Assembly: GCA_965223305.1 (NCBI GenBank)
Contig: CBDCWT010000032.1
Location: 54,245 to 118,244, forward strand
DNA: 64,000 nt
DNA from: CBDCWT01 sp965223305
GTDB lineage: Bacteria; Planctomycetota; Planctomycetia; Pirellulales; Pirellulaceae
Direction: 5' to 3'
Part shown: positions 8,876 to 18,073 of the stretch, in pieces
Position numbering within the stretch: position 1 is the first letter of the stretch
Layout: every line of letters begins with the position of its first letter
The notes under the pieces: generated by a model
The model's input: only the letters and a program-made list of their open reading frames with translations
Database searches by the model: none
Told to the model about the DNA's origin: nothing
Position numbers and translations under genes: made by a program

Positions 8876-11518
8876 CTAGCGTACGTAAAGGAACTCACTA
8901 GTATTCAACAGCACTTGGCAGAGGTGCGTCAACGCGCGCCGTCCCGCAGCTTCTCGCGGCAGACCGCTTTGGTAGTAACGCTCTGTATGACATTGCAGTA
9001 ACTCTTGGCACCACAGGATCTCATCACCCAGGGGCCTGCGTCCCAGGGCAATCCGAAACGCCTGATCGATCTGCTGGTGTACATCGCGACTCCCAGCTAG
9101 GCGCTCGGCGAATCCCCGCGCGTGTTCCAGCACGAATGCGTCGTTGAGCATGGTGAGCGATTGTGTGACCACCGCCGACGGCGAGCGCCGCGTACAGTTG
9201 GTTGCGACAACTGGCTGGTCGAACGTGGCCAGCAACGACAACTGGTAATTGCGGCGCGCCAGCACATAGATGCTTCGTCGCCACTTGTCTGCCAAGCTGG
9301 ACAGGTGTTGCTCGTCGATCACTACCCGACCATCAGGCTCTACCGCGAGCGGCGTCGGCGGGCCACCCAAATCCCGAACCAGCTGGTCGCTGACCGTCAA
9401 GATCGCGTCCCGCAAGATCTCAGACTCCAGCCGTCGCAATCTCATCTTCCACAACAACACATTGGCTGGGTCTACCTCAGCCGCAACCGCCTCGCTGGAC
9501 GGATTGGCGGAAGCTTGGCGATACGTACTCGAGGTAACCAGCATCCTGATCACAGGCTTCATCTTCCAACCGCAACGGATAAACTCCAACGCCAGCCAAT
9601 CGAGTAGTTCGGGATGGGTCGGATCGCTACCTGAAACACCAAAGTTGTCACTGGTGGCCACAATCCCTCGACCGAACAACTGCTGCCAGAGACGGTTGAC
9701 CATCACGCGGGCCAGATAGCCGCCGGCCAGTGCGTTTGGATCGGTCAGCTGACGCGCTAAGCGTAAACGGCGGCCGCTTGAACTTCCGGCAAGTAGTGCG
9801 GACGCCTCGATGGGTCCCTCGGGTTCTGTGAGGACTGCAGGCAAACCCGGCCGCACCTCGATTCCCGGACTGAGATGATTTCCGCGACGTAGCAGGTAAG
9901 TAGGAGTAGGTGGGTTTGCTTCGTAGACCGCCTGGATGACCCCGTGCCTTCGCTGCTGGGCATTCAACTCTGCGATTTCACGGTCCAGTTTGTCGAGCCG
10001 CTGGCGATCCTGTTGGCTCAGTGCGCTCGTGATCTCCTCGGCGTCCACTTCCAGCAGCGGGCCGAGCCGCTCGGCCAGGTATTTTTGGACCGCGCTCCGA
10101 TCTCCTGCCGCCGTGCTGAGTGCCGTTTTGACATCTTGTTGAATGACGGCCGGCAACTTAGATAGCTTGGCAGCAAAGAGCCGTTGTTGGTAGGCGTCGC
10201 GAACACTCGACTGACATTGCTTCCGCGATGCGACCCTCTTCAGAATCTCCGCGTTGTGCCGGTCGATCTCGGCCTTTTCGCAGGCCGCCACATCGGGAAT
10301 TCCGCGGGCATTGGAGACAACCCAATGGTCGGGATTGAACGCCGGAGCAAAAGTGGCTAGGAGCCGATAGTAGTCTCGCTGCGGAATCGCCTCGTATTTG
10401 TGATCGTGACACTTTGCGCATTGAAGTGTCATCGCTAGCAGGTTACTGGCGACGATCTCTACGGTCAGCTGCAACACGCGGTGTCTGATGTCCGCAGTGT
10501 TCAACTCTGGAGCGTGGGTATCGTCTGCTGCGGCGAGGAGGAAGCCCGTTGCAGTTAACGATTCAATCACTTCCGCGGTGTAGGGCTCGGCGGATCTCCA
10601 GTCGACGAGTTCGTCGCCCGCAAGTTGTTCGGTGATGAATCGGTCAAAGGGCTTATCGTGATTGAGTGATCGAATGACATAGTCACGATACCGCCATTTC
10701 GAATCCAGCACGTTGATGATGGCGGCGTCGTTGTCCCCGCCATAAACGTCGACGTATCCCGCTGCGTCGAGCCAGTGCCGACCCCAGCGCTCGCCGAAAT
10801 GCGGTGAGCTCAACAGCATGTCGACCAGGCCCTCGTAGGCATCTGGGCGTTCGTCGGCCAGAAACTCTTCGACCTGCTCGGGTGTCGGCAGCAGTCCGAC
10901 CAAATCCAGAAAGACCCGCCGGACGAGCGTTTCACGATCGGCGTCCGGTGCCAGCGTCAGCCCCATCTGGTCTAGCTTGGCGAGTACAAAGGCGTCCACC
11001 GGCCGGCGCACTTTGGCGGGCCATCGAACGCGTGGCGGTTCGTGCCAAACCGGCGACTGATAGGCCCAATGACGGCGCTCTTCCGGAGTCACGAGCGCAG
11101 CTGACACGGGCTCCGTGGTGTTCTCCTTCGCCGGTGCGTCGTGCAGGATCCAGCGGCGAATTAGCGCAACCTCCTCGGCACTCAAGCGATTGTCTTTTGC
11201 GGGAGGCATAGCACCGCTGCTGATCTTCTCAAGCAACTCGCTACGAGCTGGATAGCCGCGGACGATAACAGGTCCTGCGGTACCCCCGCGCAACATCGCT
11301 GTCACAGTCCGCAGGTCGAGTTTGGCTTCTGGATCATCTGCACCGTGGCACTCGAAACAACGAGCCGCCAGAATTGGTCGAATATCTTGCTCGAACTGAG
11401 GAACGCCAACGTCGGTCGGCAGTGCGTCCTCGACAGCGAGGCCCGTTGATCCATACAGCCAGAGGCTAAATGCGAGCAAACTAGCGACACGTATCAAGGT
11501 GTTTGCCATACGCCCCAT
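8876..11518 (-). CDS. Cytochrome-c-like (PSCyt1) DUF1549/DUF1553 protein, paralogue 1
   Basis: About 880 residues from the preferred start. MGRMANTLIRVASLLAFSLWLYGSTGLAVE is a signal peptide; the ORF is open upstream to 11584 but those codons encode a non-signal basic stretch. Domain order: PSCyt1 haem-like domain with CFECH (single CxxCH) and the MPPAKDNRLS segment; DUF1549 (PVDAFVLAKL, GERWGRHWLDAAGY, DKPFDRFITEQLAGD); a second CxxCH as CAKCHDHKYEAI; and C-terminal DUF1553 (ARVMVNRLWQQLFGRGIV, SDPTHPELLDWLA, FDQP, QSLTMLND). These proteins are exported and almost always paired with DUF1501 proteins, as here. They probably bind haem; the redox or degradative role is unknown. Confidence 0.9.
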   Translation of the reverse strand: MGRMANTLIRVASLLAFSLWLYGSTGLAVEDALPTDVGVPQFEQDIRPILAARCFECHGADDPEAKLDLRTVTAMLRGGTAGPVIVRGYPARSELLEKISSGAMPPAKDNRLSAEEVALIRRWILHDAPAKENTTEPVSAALVTPEERRHWAYQSPVWHEPPRVRWPAKVRRPVDAFVLAKLDQMGLTLAPDADRETLVRRVFLDLVGLLPTPEQVEEFLADERPDAYEGLVDMLLSSPHFGERWGRHWLDAAGYVDVYGGDNDAAIINVLDSKWRYRDYVIRSLNHDKPFDRFITEQLAGDELVDWRSAEPYTAEVIESLTATGFLLAAADDTHAPELNTADIRHRVLQLTVEIVASNLLAMTLQCAKCHDHKYEAIPQRDYYRLLATFAPAFNPDHWVVSNARGIPDVAACEKAEIDRHNAEILKRVASRKQCQSSVRDAYQQRLFAAKLSKLPAVIQQDVKTALSTAAGDRSAVQKYLAERLGPLLEVDAEEITSALSQQDRQRLDKLDREIAELNAQQRRHGVIQAVYEANPPTPTYLLRRGNHLSPGIEVRPGLPAVLTEPEGPIEASALLAGSSSGRRLRLARQLTDPNALAGGYLARVMVNRLWQQLFGRGIVATSDNFGVSGSDPTHPELLDWLALEFIRCGWKMKPVIRMLVTSSTYRQASANPSSEAVAAEVDPANVLLWKMRLRRLESEILRDAILTVSDQLVRDLGGPPTPLAVEPDGRVVIDEQHLSSLADKWRRSIYVLARRNYQLSLLATFDQPVVATNCTRRSPSAVVTQSLTMLNDAFVLEHARGFAERLAGSRDVHQQIDQAFRIALGRRPLGDEILWCQELLQCHTERYYQSGLPREAAGRRALTHLCQVLLNTSEFLYVR

Positions 11519-11685
11519 TTTAGCAGACTTCGCTATCCAGCTGCTTTTCTTCAGCGGTCTGGCAACCCTCCGCATAGCCAGCACTGCTGGCGTATCCTGC
11601 GACTGCGAACGGATATAGGCGTCACATCAGTCTCGCCCTAGAATGTCGCGCGCCAGATGCTGGTGTTGGTAACTAGGAGCAAGCG

Positions 11686-11940
11686 ATGTCACGATATAGG
11701 CGTTCTCATGGTGAGCGTCGCCGCCGACCACGAATTCCGAGGTTGCTCGTCCTGTTTGTGTTGGCGGCACTGCTCTTCTTCTTTGCTCCCCAACTCTTGC
11801 TAAGAACTTCTCTCAGGGAAAGCGTTCTGCAGCGGAGTACGCAAGGGCTTGGTGTGGATGTGTCTGTTGGCGATATCAGCGCCTCGTGGTTTACGCCGCT
11901 GACCGCGAGGGGCGGTCAGCGTCGCCGACTTGTCGGGTGA
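11686..11940 (+). pseudogene. AsmA-like protein, N-terminal fragment (frameshifted gene, part 1)
   Basis: 84 residues: a basic N-terminus (MSRYRRSHGERRRRPRIPR), a transmembrane anchor (LLVLFVLAALLFFFAPQLLL) and the start of an AsmA/DUF748 domain (VDVSVGDISASWFTPLTARG). The frame ends at 11940, but the next frame continues the domain without a break as GAVSVADLSGEPLLEVE. One extra base in the G-rich run near 11908-11914 explains the shift. It belongs with the two following pieces as one gene of roughly 1,150 codons. Confidence 0.7.
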
Positions 11941-14095
11941 ACCGCTGCTCGAGGTCGAGACCATTCGTTCCCAGAGTTCGCTACTTGGCTTGGTACTGGG
12001 ACGATTCAGAGATATCTCTCTTACGATCGAACGGCCTCACCTGCAGCTGGTGATGCGCCCCGACGGCAGCAACGTGGAAGACGTCCTCCAGGGCTTGTTC
12101 AGCCAATCAAGCTCGCAGGCCGAGCTGGGCGGATCGGTCGTCATTGAAGGAGGAACGGTTACCTGTGTCGACTCGGTTTCAGGAGCCCACTGGTCTGCCA
12201 CGGATGTCAATGCGAATCTCGCCGCCACAGGAAATGGCGGCTTTGACGCACAGCTCGAGTCGGCCCTGAGCGTCGAGTCGGATGAGCCGGGGACGTTGTC
12301 CGCCCGACTATCTAGCGGTGATACGGCCAGCCAATTGCGGGTGGCTGCGAACAAGGCGCCGCTTCAGATGCTCGAGTCGTTTCTCCGCCGTGTAGACCCG
12401 GCTTGTCAACTGACAGGAAAAGTCACTGGCGAAGTGCGGTACGACGCTCGCCCGAGCGGTGAGACGGCGACTGTCGAGCAGATGATCGTGAGTGATCTCT
12501 CGATCGTTGCCTCCGGTTGGTTGCAAGATGAACAGTTGACAGTTCCCGCGATCATGATCGATGGGACGGCTTCCCGCAGGGGAACCGAGTGGGAGTTGTC
12601 CACATTGCGCGTTCAGTCAGAGATGTTGAACTTGCAGGCCCAAGGGAGCGGACAAGCAGGGCACGTCGGCCAAACTGGGGTTTGGGAGTTGCTGTCCAAG
12701 TGCTCTTTCCAGACGGCCGGCAAGGTTGAATTAGCCCGTTTGGCGGAAGTGATTCCCAAAACTATGCGGCTTCGTGAAGGAGCGCGGATTGTTTCCGGAC
12801 AGCTCGCCTTCACGCTCGACGCTGAACAACAAGAAGCGGGTCAGCTGTGGAAGGGCGAGCTCGAAACTGGGAACCTAGCCGTGCTCGCCGGAGCAGACCC
12901 GATTCAGTGGGACGACCCACTTCATCTGACGGTCGTTGCGCGGCAACAAGATCGTGTTTGGACGGTCGACCAACTGACCTGCCGGACGAACTCGCTCAAC
13001 CTGTCCGGCAAAGGTTCGGCCACTCAAGGTGCGGCATCTATACGCGGAGACCTCGGTGAGTTCGCCACGGAGCTCGGGAGGTTCATCGATCTGGGTGGCA
13101 CCGTGGTAACCGGACAGCTGGATGGTTCGGCACGCTGGCAGCGAGAGGGTAGTTCCGTGGTTATTGACGGATCGGCTCAGGCTCGTGACTTTGCTTGGGT
13201 ATCTCCAGATCGGGATCCGTGGCGCGAGGATGCCCTGCGAGTGACGGTCGAGGGAGAGGGCCGGGCTGACGGCCGACAGCTGACTGAACTGGTTGCCGGT
13301 TCGGTGAAGCTCGTATCCGGCTCGGACGACTGCAATCTCGAGCTTGCTGCGCCCATCTCCATACGGGACATCTCGAGTGGTTGGCCGCTGAGGGTATCGC
13401 TGCAGGGCCAACTCGAGACCTGGTTGCCAAGGTTGAGATTGTTGTTGCCATTGGAGTCTGACGGCTGGAGCGGGCAGATTCAGCTCGACACCGAGCTCGT
13501 GGTATCTCAGGAGCAGATTCAGGTTGAGGGCATGCATGCAATCGTGAACGATCTTGCTGGCTCTGCGGCGGGGCTTGACTTCCGGGAACCGCGATTGGAG
13601 CTGCAGTTGAGTGGGGGCTGGGACCAAGCGGCACAGCGCGGAGCGGCCAGCTACGTTTCGATGGCCGGCTCGGCGATCGCCTTCCGCGCGGAGGATGTTC
13701 GAGTTCAGTCGGAACCGGTGATGTGGAGCGGCCGAGTGGGGTATCGCGCCGATTTGGACCGGCTATCGTCGTGGTTTCCAACTCGCCAACGGCATCTGCG
13801 GGGGCAGCTGATCGGGCATGCGCAACTGTCAGCTGACGGAGGGTCGACCAACGTCGAATGGTCAGTCGATGGAGAAGGACTTGACTATTTGATCACCGAG
13901 CCAACAAACGCCCGGGGCGCGCCAGGGGACCGTCGCGCGGTTGCGTGGAAATCGGTATGGGCGGAGGGACCGAGTTCAGCTCACAGGTCGCGGCCGTTGG
14001 GAGCAGGATCGAGATCGAGCGCAGTTCGAGAGAATCGAGCTGCGCTCCGCCGCGTTCAGCTTGGGCGCCACAGGTGCCGTCGAAGAACTGAGTGA
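11930..14095 (+). pseudogene. AsmA-like protein, central fragment (frameshifted gene, part 2)
   Basis: About 660 meaningful residues up to roughly 13910 (EGLDYLITEPTN), then out-of-frame sequence to 14095. The product is a long beta-rich repeat region of the AsmA/TamB/DUF748 type (LTIERPHLQLVMRPDGSNVEDVL, GTVTCVDSVSGAHWSATDVNA, GRFIDLGGTVVTGQLDGSARW). These periplasmic beta-taco proteins span the envelope and are linked to lipid or outer-membrane protein transport. The TTG at 11930 is not credible as a real start because the homologous sequence continues upstream in the previous frame. Confidence 0.7.
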
Positions 14096-15164
14096 GAGCT
14101 GTACCTTGCAGCTCGATGGGCAGGTTTCCTATGACTTACAGCGGCTGACCGACCGCTTCGGGCAGTCCCTTGACCTCAAGATGGCGGGAACTAGCCAGCA
14201 GCCCTTTTCTTTTCGTGGTCCGTTGCGGACTTCGTCTTCGGCCCAGCGGTATGTTTCGACATCCCCCGACGAGACCGTGCAGACGTCTTTGGTGACTGAG
14301 GCGGTCGCAGCGAGCAAGCTCGGTTGGGACTCGGCCAGGATACACGGATTTGAGATCGGTCCCGGGGAGTTAGACTTGCAGCTGCGCGAGGGGGTTATGT
14401 CGTTCGCACCGGTGGATGTCACGGTAAGCGGCGGACGTGTGGCGATTACTCCGGAACTTGACCTGAGGCAGGAACCGATGCTGTTGCATATTCCGGCGGG
14501 GCTCGTGGCGGAGCGCGTGCACATCTCGCCCGAGATGTGCCACCGTTGGTTGAAATACGTCGCGCCACTCGTCGCCGACGCGACCGCTGTCGAAGGTGAG
14601 CTCTCGGTGACCTTGGAGGATTCGACGATACCCCTGAGCTCACCCACGGCCGGTCGGATTCGCGGGTTGCTGGACGTGCATTCGGTCCAGATTGGACCCG
14701 GGGGGCTGACGCAGCAGCTCCTGCTGCTGGCCGATCAAGTCAAGGATCTGATGGAACGCAGGCCCTTGACCAGCCAGCCACGAACCCGGCAGCAGTGGGT
14801 TCGGCTACCGGCGCAGCAGGTCGTGTTTCACGTGCAGGACAACCGAGTCTATCACGACGGGCTGCAGCTGGTTGCAGACGACGTCGTTATTCAAACCAGT
14901 GGGTCGGTGGGTCTAGACCAATCGCTGTCGATGATGGCGACGGTCCCTATTCAGGACGAGTGGATCGGAAGTGATCGCTGGCTATCGGCGCTTAAAGGAC
15001 AGACGATTCAAGTGCCGGTTGGCGGCACGCTTTCCAATCCGAGGCTCGATTCGCGAGCAATCGACCAACTCGCGAAGCAGTTCCTGAGCGGCGCAGCGAC
15101 ACGCTTGCTCGAGCAGGAGGTCGGCCGTGGTTTGGAGCGGCTGTTGGGACCGCGCGACCGATGA
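13941..15164 (+). pseudogene. AsmA-like protein, C-terminal fragment (frameshifted gene, part 3)
   Basis: The reading frame changes again between about 13905 and 13950, and the AsmA-type region resumes as GRGRWEQDRDRAQFERIELRSAAFSLGATGAVEELSE (Asp- and beta-rich). The fragment runs to a normal stop at 15164 and contains the typical C-terminal region (VQIGPGGLTQQLLLLADQVKDL; ADDVVIQTSGSVGLDQSLSMMATVPI; VPVGGTLSNPRLD). Two single-base changes would restore one ORF, so this may be a recent pseudogene or an assembly error. Confidence 0.7.
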
Positions 15165-15176
15165 TCGTGCCCCTGG

Positions 15177-16112
15177 CTACGCAGCTGAACGCTCGCCACT
15201 GTTCGCCCCGTCGTCGGTGTCGCCTGGTCCGCGGTGACTCCGCGTCTGAGTCGCGTCGAAGTTAATACTCCGAGATCGGTTCCGCCACGCGTCAAACGGG
15301 ACCTGCAGCAAACCGGCCACGCGCCCCGCTAGGGCGCCGATTGACCGCAGAGGAAGCCTGCCCAGCGCTTCGATGCCGATCGCGACCGGATGGAGCAGCA
15401 GGGCCGTCGAAGTTGTCCGGTGTTTCCAAAACAGGCGTTCCACGAGTACTGACTCGCGAAAGTCGCTCAAGCCGCAGTCGAGATCGAGATTGCCGAACAG
15501 ACGACTGTCGCTGGCGAGCACGATGCGGTAGCCAGCTGCGCGGAGTGAAAGAGCGAGATCGGCGTCGGCCAGCCAGGTCCGGTAGACGGGATCCAGTCCC
15601 GGCAACTTTTGCAAGCTGCTTGTGCGGTAAAAGGCCGCTCCCAGCGTAGGTCCCAGAATCCTCGAACGTGACGTGTGTTCATCCGCCGCTTTGCCCGCTC
15701 GGACCGCGCGTGGCCGACCGGTGATGTTGAGCCTCATCCCAGCAGCAGCAACTTTACCGTCTGGTCGCAAGACAAGAGGAGCCACCGCACCAACTGCTGG
15801 CTCATTGAACGCATCTAGCGCCGCTTCGGTCCAACCCTCCTCGACCGACAGCCCACTGGCGATGAGGTGCACGAACTCGCTGTGCTGGCGGAGGCGTTCC
15901 AGCCCGATGTTGACGAGCTGTGAAGGCTCAAAGGTGGCCTCCGTTTCGATGAACGTTACCTCGTCGGCTAAGTCGTAGGGGTCATCGTAACCGCCGGGAC
16001 AGACCGCGAGCACCTGGCAATCCTGTGGGCGGTTTGCTAGCACCGAGGCGAGGGTATCCTCGAACTGACCGTTGTCAGCTGACTTCAAGATAAGAATAGA
16101 AAGCCGTGTCAC
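15177..16112 (-). CDS. Family 2 glycosyltransferase-like protein
   Basis: 311 residues from GTG at 16112 (MTRLSILILKSADNGQFEDTLASVLAN), which has AAGGTGG about seven bases upstream; an in-frame ATG at 16181 would add 23 residues without a recognisable element. The fold is GT-A: N-terminal beta-strand, variable DANxx-like region around AVCPGGYDDP and LIASGLSVEEGW, then AVGAVAPLVLRPDG and the LADADLALSLRAAGYRIVLASDSRL acceptor region common in GT2 enzymes. The usual DXD is not obvious, so donor binding may be altered. It would transfer a sugar at the cytoplasmic membrane face. It converges on the AsmA-like gene with 12 bases between. Confidence 0.72.
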   Translation of the reverse strand: MTRLSILILKSADNGQFEDTLASVLANRPQDCQVLAVCPGGYDDPYDLADEVTFIETEATFEPSQLVNIGLERLRQHSEFVHLIASGLSVEEGWTEAALDAFNEPAVGAVAPLVLRPDGKVAAAGMRLNITGRPRAVRAGKAADEHTSRSRILGPTLGAAFYRTSSLQKLPGLDPVYRTWLADADLALSLRAAGYRIVLASDSRLFGNLDLDCGLSDFRESVLVERLFWKHRTTSTALLLHPVAIGIEALGRLPLRSIGALAGRVAGLLQVPFDAWRNRSRSINFDATQTRSHRGPGDTDDGANSGERSAA

Positions 16113-16511
16113 AGCAGCCACCTTCGGAGTTGCAGTAACTGGCGAATCGCCCCGACCGTGTTCGCGCTGAGCTTGAGCCACGTGGGCGCGGCGGTTATTG
16201 GTAATCGCTGCGCGACCACACTAGTTTTCGGCGCGAGAAGGTTACGAAGTTTATATCTAGATGTTGTACCTGCCCCACAAACGAGCCGCAGCCGCCCTGA
16301 TTTGCGGTGCTTATTCTTCCTATTCCCCCTCTTTTTCCTGTGTGGGAAAGACGGTCGACGTCTGGCGCTGCCGACCATCGAGTTTGCACACAGACCGTTG
16401 CTTGCCTGTTGAGAGATGTGTGGCCCCACGTCGGGTGCGCTCTTGGGTCGAGGTTGGCCGGCGAGCAGGCACTGTTCCTTTCCCATTGCGACCTACGGAG
16501 CAGGAACCAGG

Positions 16512-17231
16512 ATGAGATTTCTGGATCTGACCTTGCCTACGGCGGCGGCCAACTTGGCACTGGATGAAGCTCTCCTTGAAGAGGCCGAGTCCGGCGCCGA
16601 GCAAGGCGAAGTGCTGCGGCTTTGGGAGTCACCTCAGTTGGCGGTGGTCGTGGGGCGCTCTTCTCGAATCGCCGCGGAGGTGCATTTGGAGGTTTGCCAT
16701 GCGCGCGAGGTTCCAGTGCTGCGCAGATGCAGCGGTGGTGCAGCGGTGGTGATCGGGCCCGGTTGCCTGATGTACAGCGTTATCTTGAGTTATCAGCGGC
16801 GGCCTCCGTTGCGGCAGATTGAAGCCGCCCATCAGTTTATCTTGGATCGAGTGGCGGAGGCTGTGAGCAAGTCCGTTCCAGATGCGAGGCGAAGTGGAAT
16901 CAGCGATTTGGCCGCGAATAGTAGAAAGTTTTCGGGCAACAGCCTTCGCTGCAAACGGGAGCATCTGCTCTATCACGGCACGCTGCTGTACGAGTTTCCG
17001 CTGGAGTCGATTGCTGAGTTGTTGCAGATGCCTCCGCGCCGTCCAGACTACCGCCGGGATCGGTCGCATCTAGACTTCCTGGTAAACCTCGAAGTGCCGG
17101 TTGACGCGTTGCGGAGCGCAATTTGTGACAGTTGGAATGTCGGTTCAGCAGATCACAGCTGGCCGCAGGCGAGAACCGAACGGTTGCTTACCGAGCGCTA
17201 CGATCGACAAGAGTGGCACCACAGTCTGTAG
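16512..17231 (+). CDS. Lipoate-protein ligase A / biotin-lipoate transferase family protein
   Basis: 239 residues from ATG 16512 (MRFLDLTLPTAAANLALDEALLEEAE), the standard family start; CAGGAACCAGG precedes it. RRCSGGAAVV at 71-80 is the RRxSGGGAV substrate loop, with the third Gly replaced by Ala, and Lys139 in NSRKFSGNS matches the conserved lysine. YHGTLLYEF is also family-typical. It should attach lipoate or an octanoyl group to E2 or GcvH lysines, or transfer it between proteins. The C-terminal accessory domain of full LplA is missing, so an LipM/LipL-like transferase role is equally possible. Confidence 0.82.
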   Translation: MRFLDLTLPTAAANLALDEALLEEAESGAEQGEVLRLWESPQLAVVVGRSSRIAAEVHLEVCHAREVPVLRRCSGGAAVVIGPGCLMYSVILSYQRRPPLRQIEAAHQFILDRVAEAVSKSVPDARRSGISDLAANSRKFSGNSLRCKREHLLYHGTLLYEFPLESIAELLQMPPRRPDYRRDRSHLDFLVNLEVPVDALRSAICDSWNVGSADHSWPQARTERLLTERYDRQEWHHSL

Positions 17232-17578
17232 CGATCTAGAGAGTTCGTTGAGTGAGTTGCAGTGCGCATGTAGGTCGTAGTGCGCTCGCAAGAGTCTGGA
17301 AAGACTCTAGCAGCTATCGCAATTCGGCTTGACGAAATCCGGGTAAACTTGTTCAATGCGCGAACCTGGGTGAATCAAAGCAGGTGGCCGACGACGGTAA
17401 TCAGTGATGACCGTTGTGATCTGCGATTCGCCGAGCACACGGACGAACGGCGAACCGATGCGTGTGGTTCGCGAGTCCCATCGGCTATTGTTGGCCGCCG
17501 GGACGAACCGTTTTTCCTTAGCAGGGCGTCTGGGGAAAGACACACAAGAACGTGAACGCCCTGTATGGAGCCACGGAG
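17232..17578. other. Intergenic region, no gene supported
   Basis: Only low-quality short ORFs. A small hairpin AGAGTCTGGAAAGACTCT lies at about 17288-17305 without a following T run. Confidence 0.4.
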
Positions 17579-17797
17579 ATGGCAACAAAGAAAAAGGCCG
17601 CGAAGAAGAAGACTGCTAAAAGGTCGACCAAGAAACGAACGACCAAGAAGCGGACGACCAAGAGGTCTACGGCCAAGAAGTCGACCAAGAAGAAGGCTAC
17701 CAAGAAGCGAGCAACCAAGAAAAAGGCGGCCAAGCGGTCGACCAAGAAAAAGACGGCTCGCAAGAAGTCCACGAAGCGGCCTGCCAGGAAGAAGTAG
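17579..17797 (+). CDS. Histone H1-like lysine-rich DNA-binding protein
   Basis: 72 residues, made almost wholly of Lys, Thr, Arg, Ala and Ser in repeats such as KKKAAKK, STKKRTTKK and ATKKKAAKRSTKK, like the C-terminal tail of histone H1 and bacterial AlgP/Hc1-type proteins. The ATG follows GGAG at five bases. An upstream in-frame ATG at 17552 adds a non-basic leader and is less likely. It should bind DNA or RNA without sequence preference and may compact the nucleoid. A strong terminator follows, so it is probably a single-gene transcript. Confidence 0.8.
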   Translation: MATKKKAAKKKTAKRSTKKRTTKKRTTKRSTAKKSTKKKATKKRATKKKAAKRSTKKKTARKKSTKRPARKK

Positions 17798-17838
17798 GGC
17801 TGCTTGCGGCGAGGCGCCGCACCTTTGCTACAACGAGA

Positions 17839-17886
17839 AAGGCCGGGCGTATCGGCTTCCAAGCTGCCGTCCGGCCTCTGTTTTTG
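17839..17886 (+). terminator. Rho-independent terminator after the H1-like gene
   Basis: GGCCGGGCG pairs with CGTCCGGCC (one G-T pair), with an inner CGGCTT/AAGCTG extension, followed by CTCTGTTTTTG. It ends 42-89 bases after the stop codon. Confidence 0.85.
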
Positions 17887-18073
17887 CGCCTGTCGACTCA
17901 GCAGGGTTGACCTAACCCCCATTGGTTAGGTAGTTTGGATCGATCGCAGGTCGCCTGACTGCGCTCCCTGTTCCAGTTATCCCGTACAAACAATCGGAAG
18001 CGCAAGGTCACAAAACCCCCCCTGTGGTCGTACGGGACCGCGGCCAGCTCCAGTTCAGCCAGCGAGTAGCCAC

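Noticed and set aside
12875..13627. 250-codon minus-strand ORF in the AsmA-like region
   Set aside because: It is antisense to the beta-rich AsmA region and has no recognisable domain.
17280..17555. 91-codon ORF between lipoate ligase and histone-like gene
   Set aside because: No family, weak start, and composition unlike neighbouring genes.
17518..17922. 134-codon minus-strand ORF (FLVDLLAVFFFAAFF...)
   Set aside because: It is the antisense reading of the lysine-codon-rich histone-like gene, which produces Phe/Leu runs.
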